Positions 34,719 to 41,312 of a DNA stretch of 64,000 nt are shown in pieces. The translations under genes were made by a program, and so were the position numbers. Within the stretch, counting starts at the first letter, position 1. Each line of letters opens with the position of its first letter. Source of the DNA: CAYRHN01 sp964424115 (GTDB lineage Bacteria; Chloroflexota; Anaerolineae; Anaerolineales; Anaerolineaceae); contig CAYRHN010000005.1 in the NCBI GenBank assembly GCA_964424115.1, forward strand, positions 186,001-250,000, given 5' to 3'. The notes under the pieces were generated by a model. That model ran no database searches. It was not told where the DNA came from and saw nothing but the letters and a program-made list of their open reading frames with translations.

Positions 34719-34739
34719 GAAATATGGCATGAGGTGAAT

Positions 34740-36017
34740 ATGTCCAACCTTTCCTTCAATAGACCTGCCCAGAGAGTGCGTATCTATATCAGCGAAAGCG
34801 ACCGCTGGCGCGGCAAGCCTTTGTATACTGCGATCCTGGAAGCCCTGCGGTCGAAGGGAATCGCGGGCGCAACCGTGCTGCGCGGGGTGGCGGGGTTTGG
34901 AGCGCATTCGCGAATTCATACCACCGGGATCGAAGTCCTTGCGCAAGACCTGCCGCTGGTGATCGAAGTGATCGATGAAGCGGAAAAGATCACCGCGGTC
35001 CTGGATCTGCTGTATGCAATGGTACACGAAGGATTGATCACTCTGGAGGAAATCAAGGTACTGAAGTATACGCACCGTTCGCTCAATCCGCTGCCAGCCG
35101 ACCGCCTGGTTGGCGAGGTGATGACCCGGGAGGTCGTCCACCTGCCTGCGGATACGCACATTTCCAAAGTATGGGAAAAAATGCTCCAGCAAGAGGTCAA
35201 GGCGATCCCCATTGTGGACGATGCGTTGCACGTGATAGGCATTTTAACGGATGAAGACTTGATGGAACGCGCCGGAGTACGCCAGCGCTTATCCGTCGCC
35301 CTGCGCCTGGATAAAAGCGATATCGAACAGGAAATCCAGCAAGTGCGGCGCTCCACCATGCAGGTGAGCGAGATCATGACCCATCCCGTGATCACTGTAC
35401 AGCAAAATGATCCCCTGGGTTTGGCTACAGCGCGGATGATCCAGGCTGGGTTAAAGCGCATGCCCGTCGTGAATAGCGATGGGAAACTGGTGGGGATGCT
35501 TTCCCGCTTAGATATTCTGCGTCAAATTGCTGGAAGCAACGAGCCGCTGCCTGTGCCGGCTGCTCCGGCACCCGGCGCGCGCACGCTGGCAGATATCATG
35601 ACCCGTAATATTCCCATGGTCTATCAAGAAGACGATCTGGGCACCCTGATCGAGAAATTTTCCAACAGCCAATCCCACCGCTTGATCGTGGTGGATGGAG
35701 AAGGTAAGGCGGTGGGGCTGGTCAGCGATTCAGATGTGGTAACCCGCGTTCAACCAGCCAAACGCAGCAGCATTCTGGATGCGCTGCGCCAGATCGGCAA
35801 ACCCCCGGCCGGGAAAGAGACCGCCTTTGATTTGATGTCCCCGGGCGTACTGACCGCCGCGCCGGATCTTTCGGTGGTGGAGGCTGTAAAGAAGATGCTG
35901 GATGAGGGGCGAAAATGGCTGGTCGTGGTCGATAAAGATCAACATCCATTGGGGTTGGTTGATCGCCAGATCCTGCTTGAGTCGCTGATGCACACCCCTG
36001 AGACGCCTAATCCTTGA
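34740..36017 (+). CDS. DUF190 (PII-like) and tandem CBS-domain protein
   Basis: 425 residues. Residues ~8-105 match DUF190, a PII-like domain (LRGVAGFGAHSRIHT, LPLVIEVIDEAEKI). Four CBS motifs follow, in two pairs separated by a Pro/Ala linker (PVPAAPAPGA): starts near VGEVMTREVV, VSEIMTHPVI, LADIMTRNIP and AFDLMSPGVL. CBS pairs bind adenosine nucleotides. DUF190 genes are often found beside crcB, and here the gene follows it by 78 nt, so a role in sensing energy state or regulating ion transport is plausible but unproven. Its last 11 bp overlap the convergent DUF5680 gene. Confidence 0.85.
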   Translation: MSNLSFNRPAQRVRIYISESDRWRGKPLYTAILEALRSKGIAGATVLRGVAGFGAHSRIHTTGIEVLAQDLPLVIEVIDEAEKITAVLDLLYAMVHEGLITLEEIKVLKYTHRSLNPLPADRLVGEVMTREVVHLPADTHISKVWEKMLQQEVKAIPIVDDALHVIGILTDEDLMERAGVRQRLSVALRLDKSDIEQEIQQVRRSTMQVSEIMTHPVITVQQNDPLGLATARMIQAGLKRMPVVNSDGKLVGMLSRLDILRQIAGSNEPLPVPAAPAPGARTLADIMTRNIPMVYQEDDLGTLIEKFSNSQSHRLIVVDGEGKAVGLVSDSDVVTRVQPAKRSSILDALRQIGKPPAGKETAFDLMSPGVLTAAPDLSVVEAVKKMLDEGRKWLVVVDKDQHPLGLVDRQILLESLMHTPETPNP

Positions 36018-36477
36018 TCAACCCGCCGTGATAGACCAGGTCGTAGACGATCTCCCCGGTGCGGCTGATCCATTCGCGCCCGGTGAAGAATAGGAAATCG
36101 CCCTCGCTGGTGTCGGTATAGGTATATTCCCCTTCGGTGTATTCAAACCCGCCCAGGAAGCGCTGGCGGGCATACATCTCGGTCAGGCTGACCTTGATGA
36201 TCTCCCCGGCCTTAGCTGAAGTGATGCGCGAGGGCTTGAGGATGCGCCCGAAATAATTCATCGCCCAGACGGCCTTGCCGCGGAAATAGACCGCTTCCTG
36301 GCCGATAAAATCGCCCTCGCCAAGGTAGCTGTCGTGGTAGGCCCAATCTCCGTCGAAGAACTGCAGATCGTGCGAGCCGAGGCGGTAGGGGAGCAGTTTT
36401 TGGCCGGAGCCGACATAGGTGGCGCGCTTGGCGCGGATGATGAACTCGTGCAGGTCAGCCAGGGTGAATTCGGGCAT
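36007..36477 (-). CDS. DUF5680 domain protein
   Basis: 156 residues of unknown function. The sequence follows the DUF5680 pattern closely: LADLHEFIIRAKRATYVGSG, LGSHDLQFFDGDWAYHDSYL, GQEAVYFRGKAVWAMNYFG and ending YDLVYHGGLIKD. No catalytic motif or membrane segment is obvious; it is probably a small cytoplasmic protein. The ATG at 36477 is chosen because GGAGAG lies 6 nt before it; the upstream ATGs overlap the preceding methyltransferase gene, with which it is likely co-transcribed. Confidence 0.8.
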   Translation of the reverse strand: MPEFTLADLHEFIIRAKRATYVGSGQKLLPYRLGSHDLQFFDGDWAYHDSYLGEGDFIGQEAVYFRGKAVWAMNYFGRILKPSRITSAKAGEIIKVSLTEMYARQRFLGGFEYTEGEYTYTDTSEGDFLFFTGREWISRTGEIVYDLVYHGGLIKD

Positions 36478-36491
36478 GAAGTCTCTCCAGT

Positions 36492-37184
36492 TCATACGCA
36501 CTCGAAAAAGATGTTATTGAGCGAAGCCAGCGCCGACACGACCCGGAACTTCAAGCCGCTCTCCTGGAGGAATTCCTCGAAGGCCTTAGGTTCATGGTCG
36601 GGGCGGCACATATCATCGAAGTAAAGGAAAACGCCCGACTTGATATAGGGGCGGAGATGATCGAGGACGCATTTGGTGGAGGAATACAGGTCGGCATCCA
36701 CCATAATGACCAGCACCTCGTGCTGCGGCAGCTGGTAGGCGGGCAGGGTTTCCTCGAACCAGCCCTTGAAGAACTTCACCCGCGGGTCGGCGATCTGCGG
36801 GAGGTTGCCTTCGACATCGAAATGTCCCTTCTCATAAGGGCCGTCCACGTCGAAATCCTCGGGCAGGCCTTCGAAGCTATCGAAGCCGTGCAGAATAGAG
36901 GTGGGATTCTTGAGGGCAGCCGACCAGTAGCGCATGCTCTTACCGCGGTAGACGCCGAATTCCAGGTAGGCAACCTGCCGGTCGCGGATCTGCTCCGCCA
37001 CTATGCTAAAGACCGCCTCGCGGGTGGGCAGACGCTGGCCGACCTTGAAATTGTTTTTGACCATCCAACGGCCGAGCTTCATGTAATTGAGGGTCATTTG
37101 AAGCTGGTGCAGGCTGTGGGCAGACAGGCGCGCGCCGATCTGGGTGAGCAGTTTTTTGAAAAATAATGGGGCGGTCTGTTTCAA
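36492..37184 (-). CDS. TylF/macrocin O-methyltransferase-like SAM methyltransferase
   Basis: 230 residues. Class I methyltransferase with YLEFGVYRGKSMRYW (SAM site), HGFDSFEGLPEDF and DADLYSST, the acidic motif used for metal binding in TylF-type O-methyltransferases. These methylate sugars or other hydroxyl groups, often in cell-surface or natural-product pathways; no partner genes are nearby. The start is a TTG at 37184 with AGGAG 7 nt upstream; there is no closer ATG. Confidence 0.8.
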   Translation of the reverse strand: MKQTAPLFFKKLLTQIGARLSAHSLHQLQMTLNYMKLGRWMVKNNFKVGQRLPTREAVFSIVAEQIRDRQVAYLEFGVYRGKSMRYWSAALKNPTSILHGFDSFEGLPEDFDVDGPYEKGHFDVEGNLPQIADPRVKFFKGWFEETLPAYQLPQHEVLVIMVDADLYSSTKCVLDHLRPYIKSGVFLYFDDMCRPDHEPKAFEEFLQESGLKFRVVSALASLNNIFFECV

Positions 37185-37245
37185 CGACTATCTCCTGATG
37201 TATGGGCTTGCTTCCCCCATTCTACCATTTCAAATCGCAATCTTT

Positions 37246-37274
37246 GACACGAATTTCACGAATTTGCACGAATT
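37246..37274. repeat. Short tandem repeat CACGAATTT x3
   Basis: Three near-identical units of CACGAATTT (37248-37256, 37257-37265, 37267-37274), the last separated by one base. It lies in the 163-bp gap between divergently placed neighbours, where nothing else was recognised. Confidence 0.6.
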
Positions 37275-37347
37275 ATTGATCAAATATCAGCAAGTCTTCT
37301 TCACGTTAGGGGTTCTTTCTCCCCCGCCGGGCAGGCTATTGGGGTAT

Positions 37348-38076
37348 TCAGTCTTGCTTTCCCTCTCCTGAAAAGTAGCTCCGCATATCCTCGATCGCTT
37401 CCGGCCTGAGATAGATATTCAGGTGGCTGCAATGCATGATCTTCTTGAGCGTCGCCCCCGGCACCAGGCGAGCGATCTCCTGGATGTGCGACTCTTTGAT
37501 CAGGTCGTTCTCGGCATACAGAATACGCAAACTGGTGCGGATGCTGCCCAGGTCATTGGAAGTGAGGCCGATATCGTTCAGCATCAGGTCAAAGCGCATG
37601 ACCGCCTTGCGGGTGGGCAGGCCGATCTTTTGCAGGGCGCGCAAGACCTTTGAGGCCGCGCGGAGGAAGCGTAATGAGCCGTCGGTAGTACCGCTGACCA
37701 GGTAGTTGGGGGAGATAGCGACGATCTTGGGGAACAGCTCGGGAGCCTTTTTGGCCAGGAAGAGGGCGATGTTCCCCCCGTCGCTGTAGCCGATGACGAA
37801 GGCCCGGGAAATGCCTTTGGCCTGGCACAGCCCGATCACATCCCCGGCATATTGCTCGATGCTGTAGCGCTGATCGTTCGAAATGGTCTCGCCGTGGCCG
37901 CGGCTGTCCACGGCAATGGTGTGGAACTGGTTGAAGTGGACCAGCTGGTATTCGCTAAAGATGCTCTTGCTCGACGAATTGCCGTGCAGAAGGATCAGAT
38001 CCGGGCCTTCGCCATGTTCGCGGCAAGCAATTTTGACCTCGCCCAGGTCGACAAATTGTGTGGGCAGTTTTTGCAT
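37348..38076 (-). CDS. Alpha/beta hydrolase
   Basis: 242 residues, no signal peptide. LILLHGNSSSK is the oxyanion region, DSRGHGET the second strand, GYSDGGN holds the nucleophilic Ser, and HCSHLNI the catalytic His; the acid is likely in YAENDLI. It resembles haloperoxidase/esterase-type hydrolases; the substrate is unknown. AGGAGGG lies just before the ATG. Confidence 0.8.
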   Translation of the reverse strand: MQKLPTQFVDLGEVKIACREHGEGPDLILLHGNSSSKSIFSEYQLVHFNQFHTIAVDSRGHGETISNDQRYSIEQYAGDVIGLCQAKGISRAFVIGYSDGGNIALFLAKKAPELFPKIVAISPNYLVSGTTDGSLRFLRAASKVLRALQKIGLPTRKAVMRFDLMLNDIGLTSNDLGSIRTSLRILYAENDLIKESHIQEIARLVPGATLKKIMHCSHLNIYLRPEAIEDMRSYFSGEGKQD

Positions 38077-38202
38077 GCAAGCCCTCCTATTCCGATCGAG
38101 AAAAATACCGATACATGATTATAGCCAATTTCCACGAACAGAATGGGGCAATCCGCCATTTTGCGTACCGAAGCCTGCGTCTCGATGTCGGTGCAGTTGC
38201 TA

Positions 38203-38230
38203 TTGAAAAATAAAACAAATGTGCTACAAT
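38203..38230 (+). promoter_or_regulatory. Leaderless promoter of the SPL-like gene
   Basis: TTGAAA (38203-38208), 16-nt spacer, TACAAT (38225-38230) with an upstream TG (extended -10). The ATG starts 6 nt later. No ribosome-binding site is present. Confidence 0.65.
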
Positions 38231-38236
38231 GAATTC

Positions 38237-39112
38237 ATGACCATCCGGGAGATCCAGGCAAAGACGCTGCTGGCGCATGTGCATGGCGAAGATGATTATT
38301 TCGGCATGAAATATAACATCAACCTGTATCGCGGCTGCCAGCACCAGTGCATTTACTGCGATTCGCGCAGCAAATGCTACCAGATCGAGGATTTCCGGGA
38401 TGTGCTGGTCAAGGCCAATGCCCTGGAACTGCTGGAGAAAGAGCTGCGCCGCAAGCGGGTGAAAGGCACGATCGGATTCGGTTCGATGAACGATCCCTAC
38501 GGGCCAGTGGAAAGGCAGTACAACCTGACCGGACAGGCGCTGAAGCTGGCGGCGCGCTACGGTTTCCCGGTGCACCTGATCACCAAGAGCGAACTGATCC
38601 TCAAGGACATCGACATGCTGGCCGAGATCAACCAGCAGACCCTAGCGGTGGTGACGTTTTCCATCTCCACCGCGGATGACGAGCTGGCGCGCAAGGTGGA
38701 ACCGGGTGCGGCCCTGCCCTCGGCGCGCTGGCGGGCCATGGCAACCCTGGCGGCGCGCGGCATCCCGACCGGCGTGGCGATGATGCCGATCCTGCCGTTC
38801 ATTGAGGATACCCCGGAGAACATCACCGCCATCGTGGAGCAGACCGCCGCGCACGGCGGGAGGTATATCCTGCCGTGGTTCGGCATATCGCTGCGGGAAG
38901 GCTCGCGGGAGTATTTCTACGAACAACTGGACAAACTTTTCCCCGGCATGCGCCAAAAATACGAAGCCCGTTATGGGCTGAGCTATATCTGCCCGGCGCC
39001 CAACGCCAGGCAGTTGGAAAAGCTGTTCAGCGAACTGATCGCGCGGTTGGGTATTGCCACGCACATTCCGCGTTATAAGCCGGAAAAGGCGGAGCAATTG
39101 AATCTTTTTTAA
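38237..39112 (+). CDS. SPL family radical SAM protein (DNA-repair-photolyase-like)
   Basis: 291 residues. Iron-sulfur ligands Cys34, Cys38 and Cys41 are in RGCQHQCIYCD. The family groups with spore photoproduct lyase-like proteins, many of unknown function; KGTIGFGSMNDPYGPVE and LITKSELILKDIDML are typical. The start matches the leaderless promoter. The stop codon runs straight into a palindromic repeat. Confidence 0.85.
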   Translation: MTIREIQAKTLLAHVHGEDDYFGMKYNINLYRGCQHQCIYCDSRSKCYQIEDFRDVLVKANALELLEKELRRKRVKGTIGFGSMNDPYGPVERQYNLTGQALKLAARYGFPVHLITKSELILKDIDMLAEINQQTLAVVTFSISTADDELARKVEPGAALPSARWRAMATLAARGIPTGVAMMPILPFIEDTPENITAIVEQTAAHGGRYILPWFGISLREGSREYFYEQLDKLFPGMRQKYEARYGLSYICPAPNARQLEKLFSELIARLGIATHIPRYKPEKAEQLNLF

Positions 39113-39190
39113 CCGCAGATCAATACAAATAAATGCAGATAAATTAATAAGAAATCCTCTCATCTGCGTTCATCAGCGTTTATCTGCAGT
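39111..39190. repeat. Palindromic interspersed repeat, copy 2
   Basis: Left arm AACCGCAGATCAATACAAAT; the right arm reversed reads ACTGCAGATAAACGCTGATG. It is related in sequence and layout to 32713-32788, and begins within the stop codon of the SPL-like gene. Confidence 0.6.
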
Positions 39191-39211
39191 CCAACTCATA
39201 GGAGAAAGATT

Positions 39212-39529
39212 ATGGCTGAACAACCCCTTTACGAACGTATTTATGCCGTGGTACGGCAGATCCCTTACGGCAAGGTGGCCACCTACGGGCAGATCGCCGA
39301 AGTGGCGGGGGGCTGTACGGCGCGCATGGTCGGATATGCCATGTCAGCAGTGAAGGATGGCATGGATGTACCCTGGCAGCGGGTGATCAACCGCATGGGC
39401 AAGGTCAGCCCGCACGGGGAGGGAATCGGCACGGCCATGCAGCGCCTGCTACTGGAAGAGGAAGGGGTGATCTTCGATGGGCAGGGACGGACCGATTTTG
39501 GAAAGTTCGGCTGGCTGGGCGAACCGTGA
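39212..39529 (+). CDS. Alkyltransferase-like (ATL) DNA-repair protein
   Basis: 105 residues, similar to the C-terminal domain of O6-alkylguanine-DNA alkyltransferase. The Arg-finger helix-turn-helix region is seen (GKVATYGQIAEVAG), but the PCHR active-site motif reads PWQR (54-57), so the acceptor Cys is missing. Such ATL proteins bind alkylated guanine and pass it to nucleotide-excision repair. GGAGAAAG lies before the ATG. Confidence 0.88.
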   Translation: MAEQPLYERIYAVVRQIPYGKVATYGQIAEVAGGCTARMVGYAMSAVKDGMDVPWQRVINRMGKVSPHGEGIGTAMQRLLLEEEGVIFDGQGRTDFGKFGWLGEP

Positions 39530-39531
39530 TC

Positions 39532-41031
39532 TTATAGTTTTTCGATCTGCCTGGCAGCAATGTAGCCGGAACACATCGAGGTGGGCACCCCGCCGCCGGG
39601 GTGGGTGGAGGCGCCGGTCAGGTACAGGCCGTTGAAGCTCTTGGAGCGGCTGGCAGGGCGGAAGACCGCCAGGCCGGTGAGGTCCTCCTGTAGACCGTAG
39701 ATCGCGCCGCCGGGCAAGCCCAGCTTGCGCTCGTAGTCCAATGGGGTGGACATATCGGCAACTTTAACGTGCTTACGCACGCCGGGGAAAAGGAAGCCGT
39801 CGAGGAAGTCCAGGGTCTGATCGATGAACAGGGGCTTCTGGGTATCCCAATCGGTGGCTTTCAGGGCATAGGGTCCCATCAAGATCAGGTTCAACACATG
39901 GCAGCCCTTGGGAGCCAGGGAAGGATCGGTCATGGTTGGCCAGCACAACAAACCAAACTGCTCCTCGGGAATCTGTCCGGCCCGGTAGATATTCCACCAG
40001 GTGTCGTTCATTTGCTCCACCGGCAGGGGAATGAGCGTGTGGTGGGCATCCAATGGGGGCGCGGCATCCAGGCCGAGATAGACCATGGGTGCGGTGAGGG
40101 AGAGCTCATAGCTCTCCACCCCCTTACGCACCGACCAGGGCAGGTTTTCCGCGCCGATCATATCCAGGTAGAGGGTGCGGGCGTTGACATTGGAGACCAC
40201 CAGCCGGCTGGTGATGACCGTGCCGTCCTGCAGGCGCACGCCGGTCACCGCCCGGCTGCCGTCCACCAGCACGCGCTGCACGCGGGTGTTTAGGCGCAGT
40301 TCCATTCCATACTGCTGCCCAAGCTGGCAAATGGCCGAGGGGATGCGACCCATCCCGCCGCGCGGGTAGTACATGCCCAGGTGCTCCAGGAAAGCGGGAA
40401 TGATGGCAAAGATACCCGGCGCGCAATCCGGCGGATGCCCGGCATAGAAGGCCTGGTAAGCCATCGTCTGGCGCACGCGGTCATCCACGAAGAATTTCTT
40501 CAGCGCATCTTCATAGGTACCCAGGAAGAAAGGCAGGTATTGCAGCAGCCCGGGGTTGCGGGTGAACAACCCGGCGAAATCACCCATGGTATTCATCGGG
40601 ATGCGGAAGAACTCGTCCCCGCCGCTCTTGGCGAACTGCTCAAAACACTGGTAGATCTTGACGAGATTTTCCCGGTCGGGGGGCGAGATCTGGCCGATCA
40701 CCTCCGCAGCAGCCTGCAAATCGCGCGGGATGGAAAGGCGCGTTCCGTCGCGGAACACACAGGAATAGATCGGGTCGCACGGCAGCAAGTCCAGCTCTTT
40801 TTCCAGGCTGCTGCCCAGTTCGTTGAAGACCAATTCCATGTTGGCGATCCCCTCGACGATCGAGGCGCCGATATCGAAATGGAATCCGTCCCGTTCAAAG
40901 GTGGAGCAGCAGCCGCCGATCATCCCGGCCTGCTCCAACACCAATACCTTGCGGCCTTGTTTGGCCAGGATAGACCCGGCGGTCAAACCGCCCAGGCCGG
41001 CTCCGATGACAATGACATCATATTCAGGCAT
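39532..41031 (-). CDS. CrtI-family FAD-dependent oxidoreductase (phytoene-desaturase-like)
   Basis: 499 residues. The FAD-binding motif IVIGAGLGGLTAGSILAKQG is at the N-terminus, followed by VLEQAGMIGGCCSTF. The C-terminus GLYLTGASTHPGGGVPTSMCSG is the carotenoid-desaturase/isomerase hallmark. Members desaturate, isomerise or oxidise carotenoids or retinoids. No phytoene synthase or other carotenoid gene is nearby, so the substrate is open. It follows a 48-residue membrane-protein gene by 12 nt, with GGAGGA before the ATG. Confidence 0.85.
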   Translation of the reverse strand: MPEYDVIVIGAGLGGLTAGSILAKQGRKVLVLEQAGMIGGCCSTFERDGFHFDIGASIVEGIANMELVFNELGSSLEKELDLLPCDPIYSCVFRDGTRLSIPRDLQAAAEVIGQISPPDRENLVKIYQCFEQFAKSGGDEFFRIPMNTMGDFAGLFTRNPGLLQYLPFFLGTYEDALKKFFVDDRVRQTMAYQAFYAGHPPDCAPGIFAIIPAFLEHLGMYYPRGGMGRIPSAICQLGQQYGMELRLNTRVQRVLVDGSRAVTGVRLQDGTVITSRLVVSNVNARTLYLDMIGAENLPWSVRKGVESYELSLTAPMVYLGLDAAPPLDAHHTLIPLPVEQMNDTWWNIYRAGQIPEEQFGLLCWPTMTDPSLAPKGCHVLNLILMGPYALKATDWDTQKPLFIDQTLDFLDGFLFPGVRKHVKVADMSTPLDYERKLGLPGGAIYGLQEDLTGLAVFRPASRSKSFNGLYLTGASTHPGGGVPTSMCSGYIAARQIEKL

Positions 41032-41043
41032 GGCATCATCCTC

Positions 41044-41190
41044 CTACACCGTATACCGCAGCGGCAGATAGGGAACCTGGCGCGCAAGGTAGGCCAGGAA
41101 GCGTTTACGCGACGGCGACAGGCGCTGGTAAAGGGTATATAAGGCCCAGGCCAGCGCGGCGCCCAATACAAACCCCAATATTCTTTTCAT
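41044..41190 (-). CDS. Small single-pass membrane protein (48 aa)
   Basis: Reads MKRILGFVLGAALAWALYTL, then a basic Tyr/Arg-rich tail ending LRYTV. One membrane helix (about 4-20). GGAGGG lies 5-6 nt before the ATG, and the gene ends 12 nt before the CrtI-like ATG, so the two are probably co-translated. Function unknown. Confidence 0.65.
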   Translation of the reverse strand: MKRILGFVLGAALAWALYTLYQRLSPSRKRFLAYLARQVPYLPLRYTV

Positions 41191-41221
41191 GTTATCCCTC
41201 CAGGAAATGACCGTGATTTTC

Positions 41222-41277
41222 ATTATATATCTGTTCCGGAAAAATATTACCCAAAACCAATGTATTTATCATATAAT
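41222..41277. promoter_or_regulatory. Divergent -10 elements for the CrtI-like and HerA-like genes
   Basis: Minus strand TATAAT at 41222-41227, 32 nt before the small-protein ATG. Plus strand TATAAT at 41272-41277, 35 nt before the ATPase ATG at 41313. -35 boxes are not clear. Confidence 0.5.
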
Positions 41278-41312
41278 CACATTAACAGGCAATGTCTTGA
41301 GAGGAGTTTTAC

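Noticed and set aside
34695..34739. Upstream in-frame start for the DUF190-CBS protein
   Set aside because: It lies before the -10 box; the ATG at 34740 has GAGGTG at the right distance.
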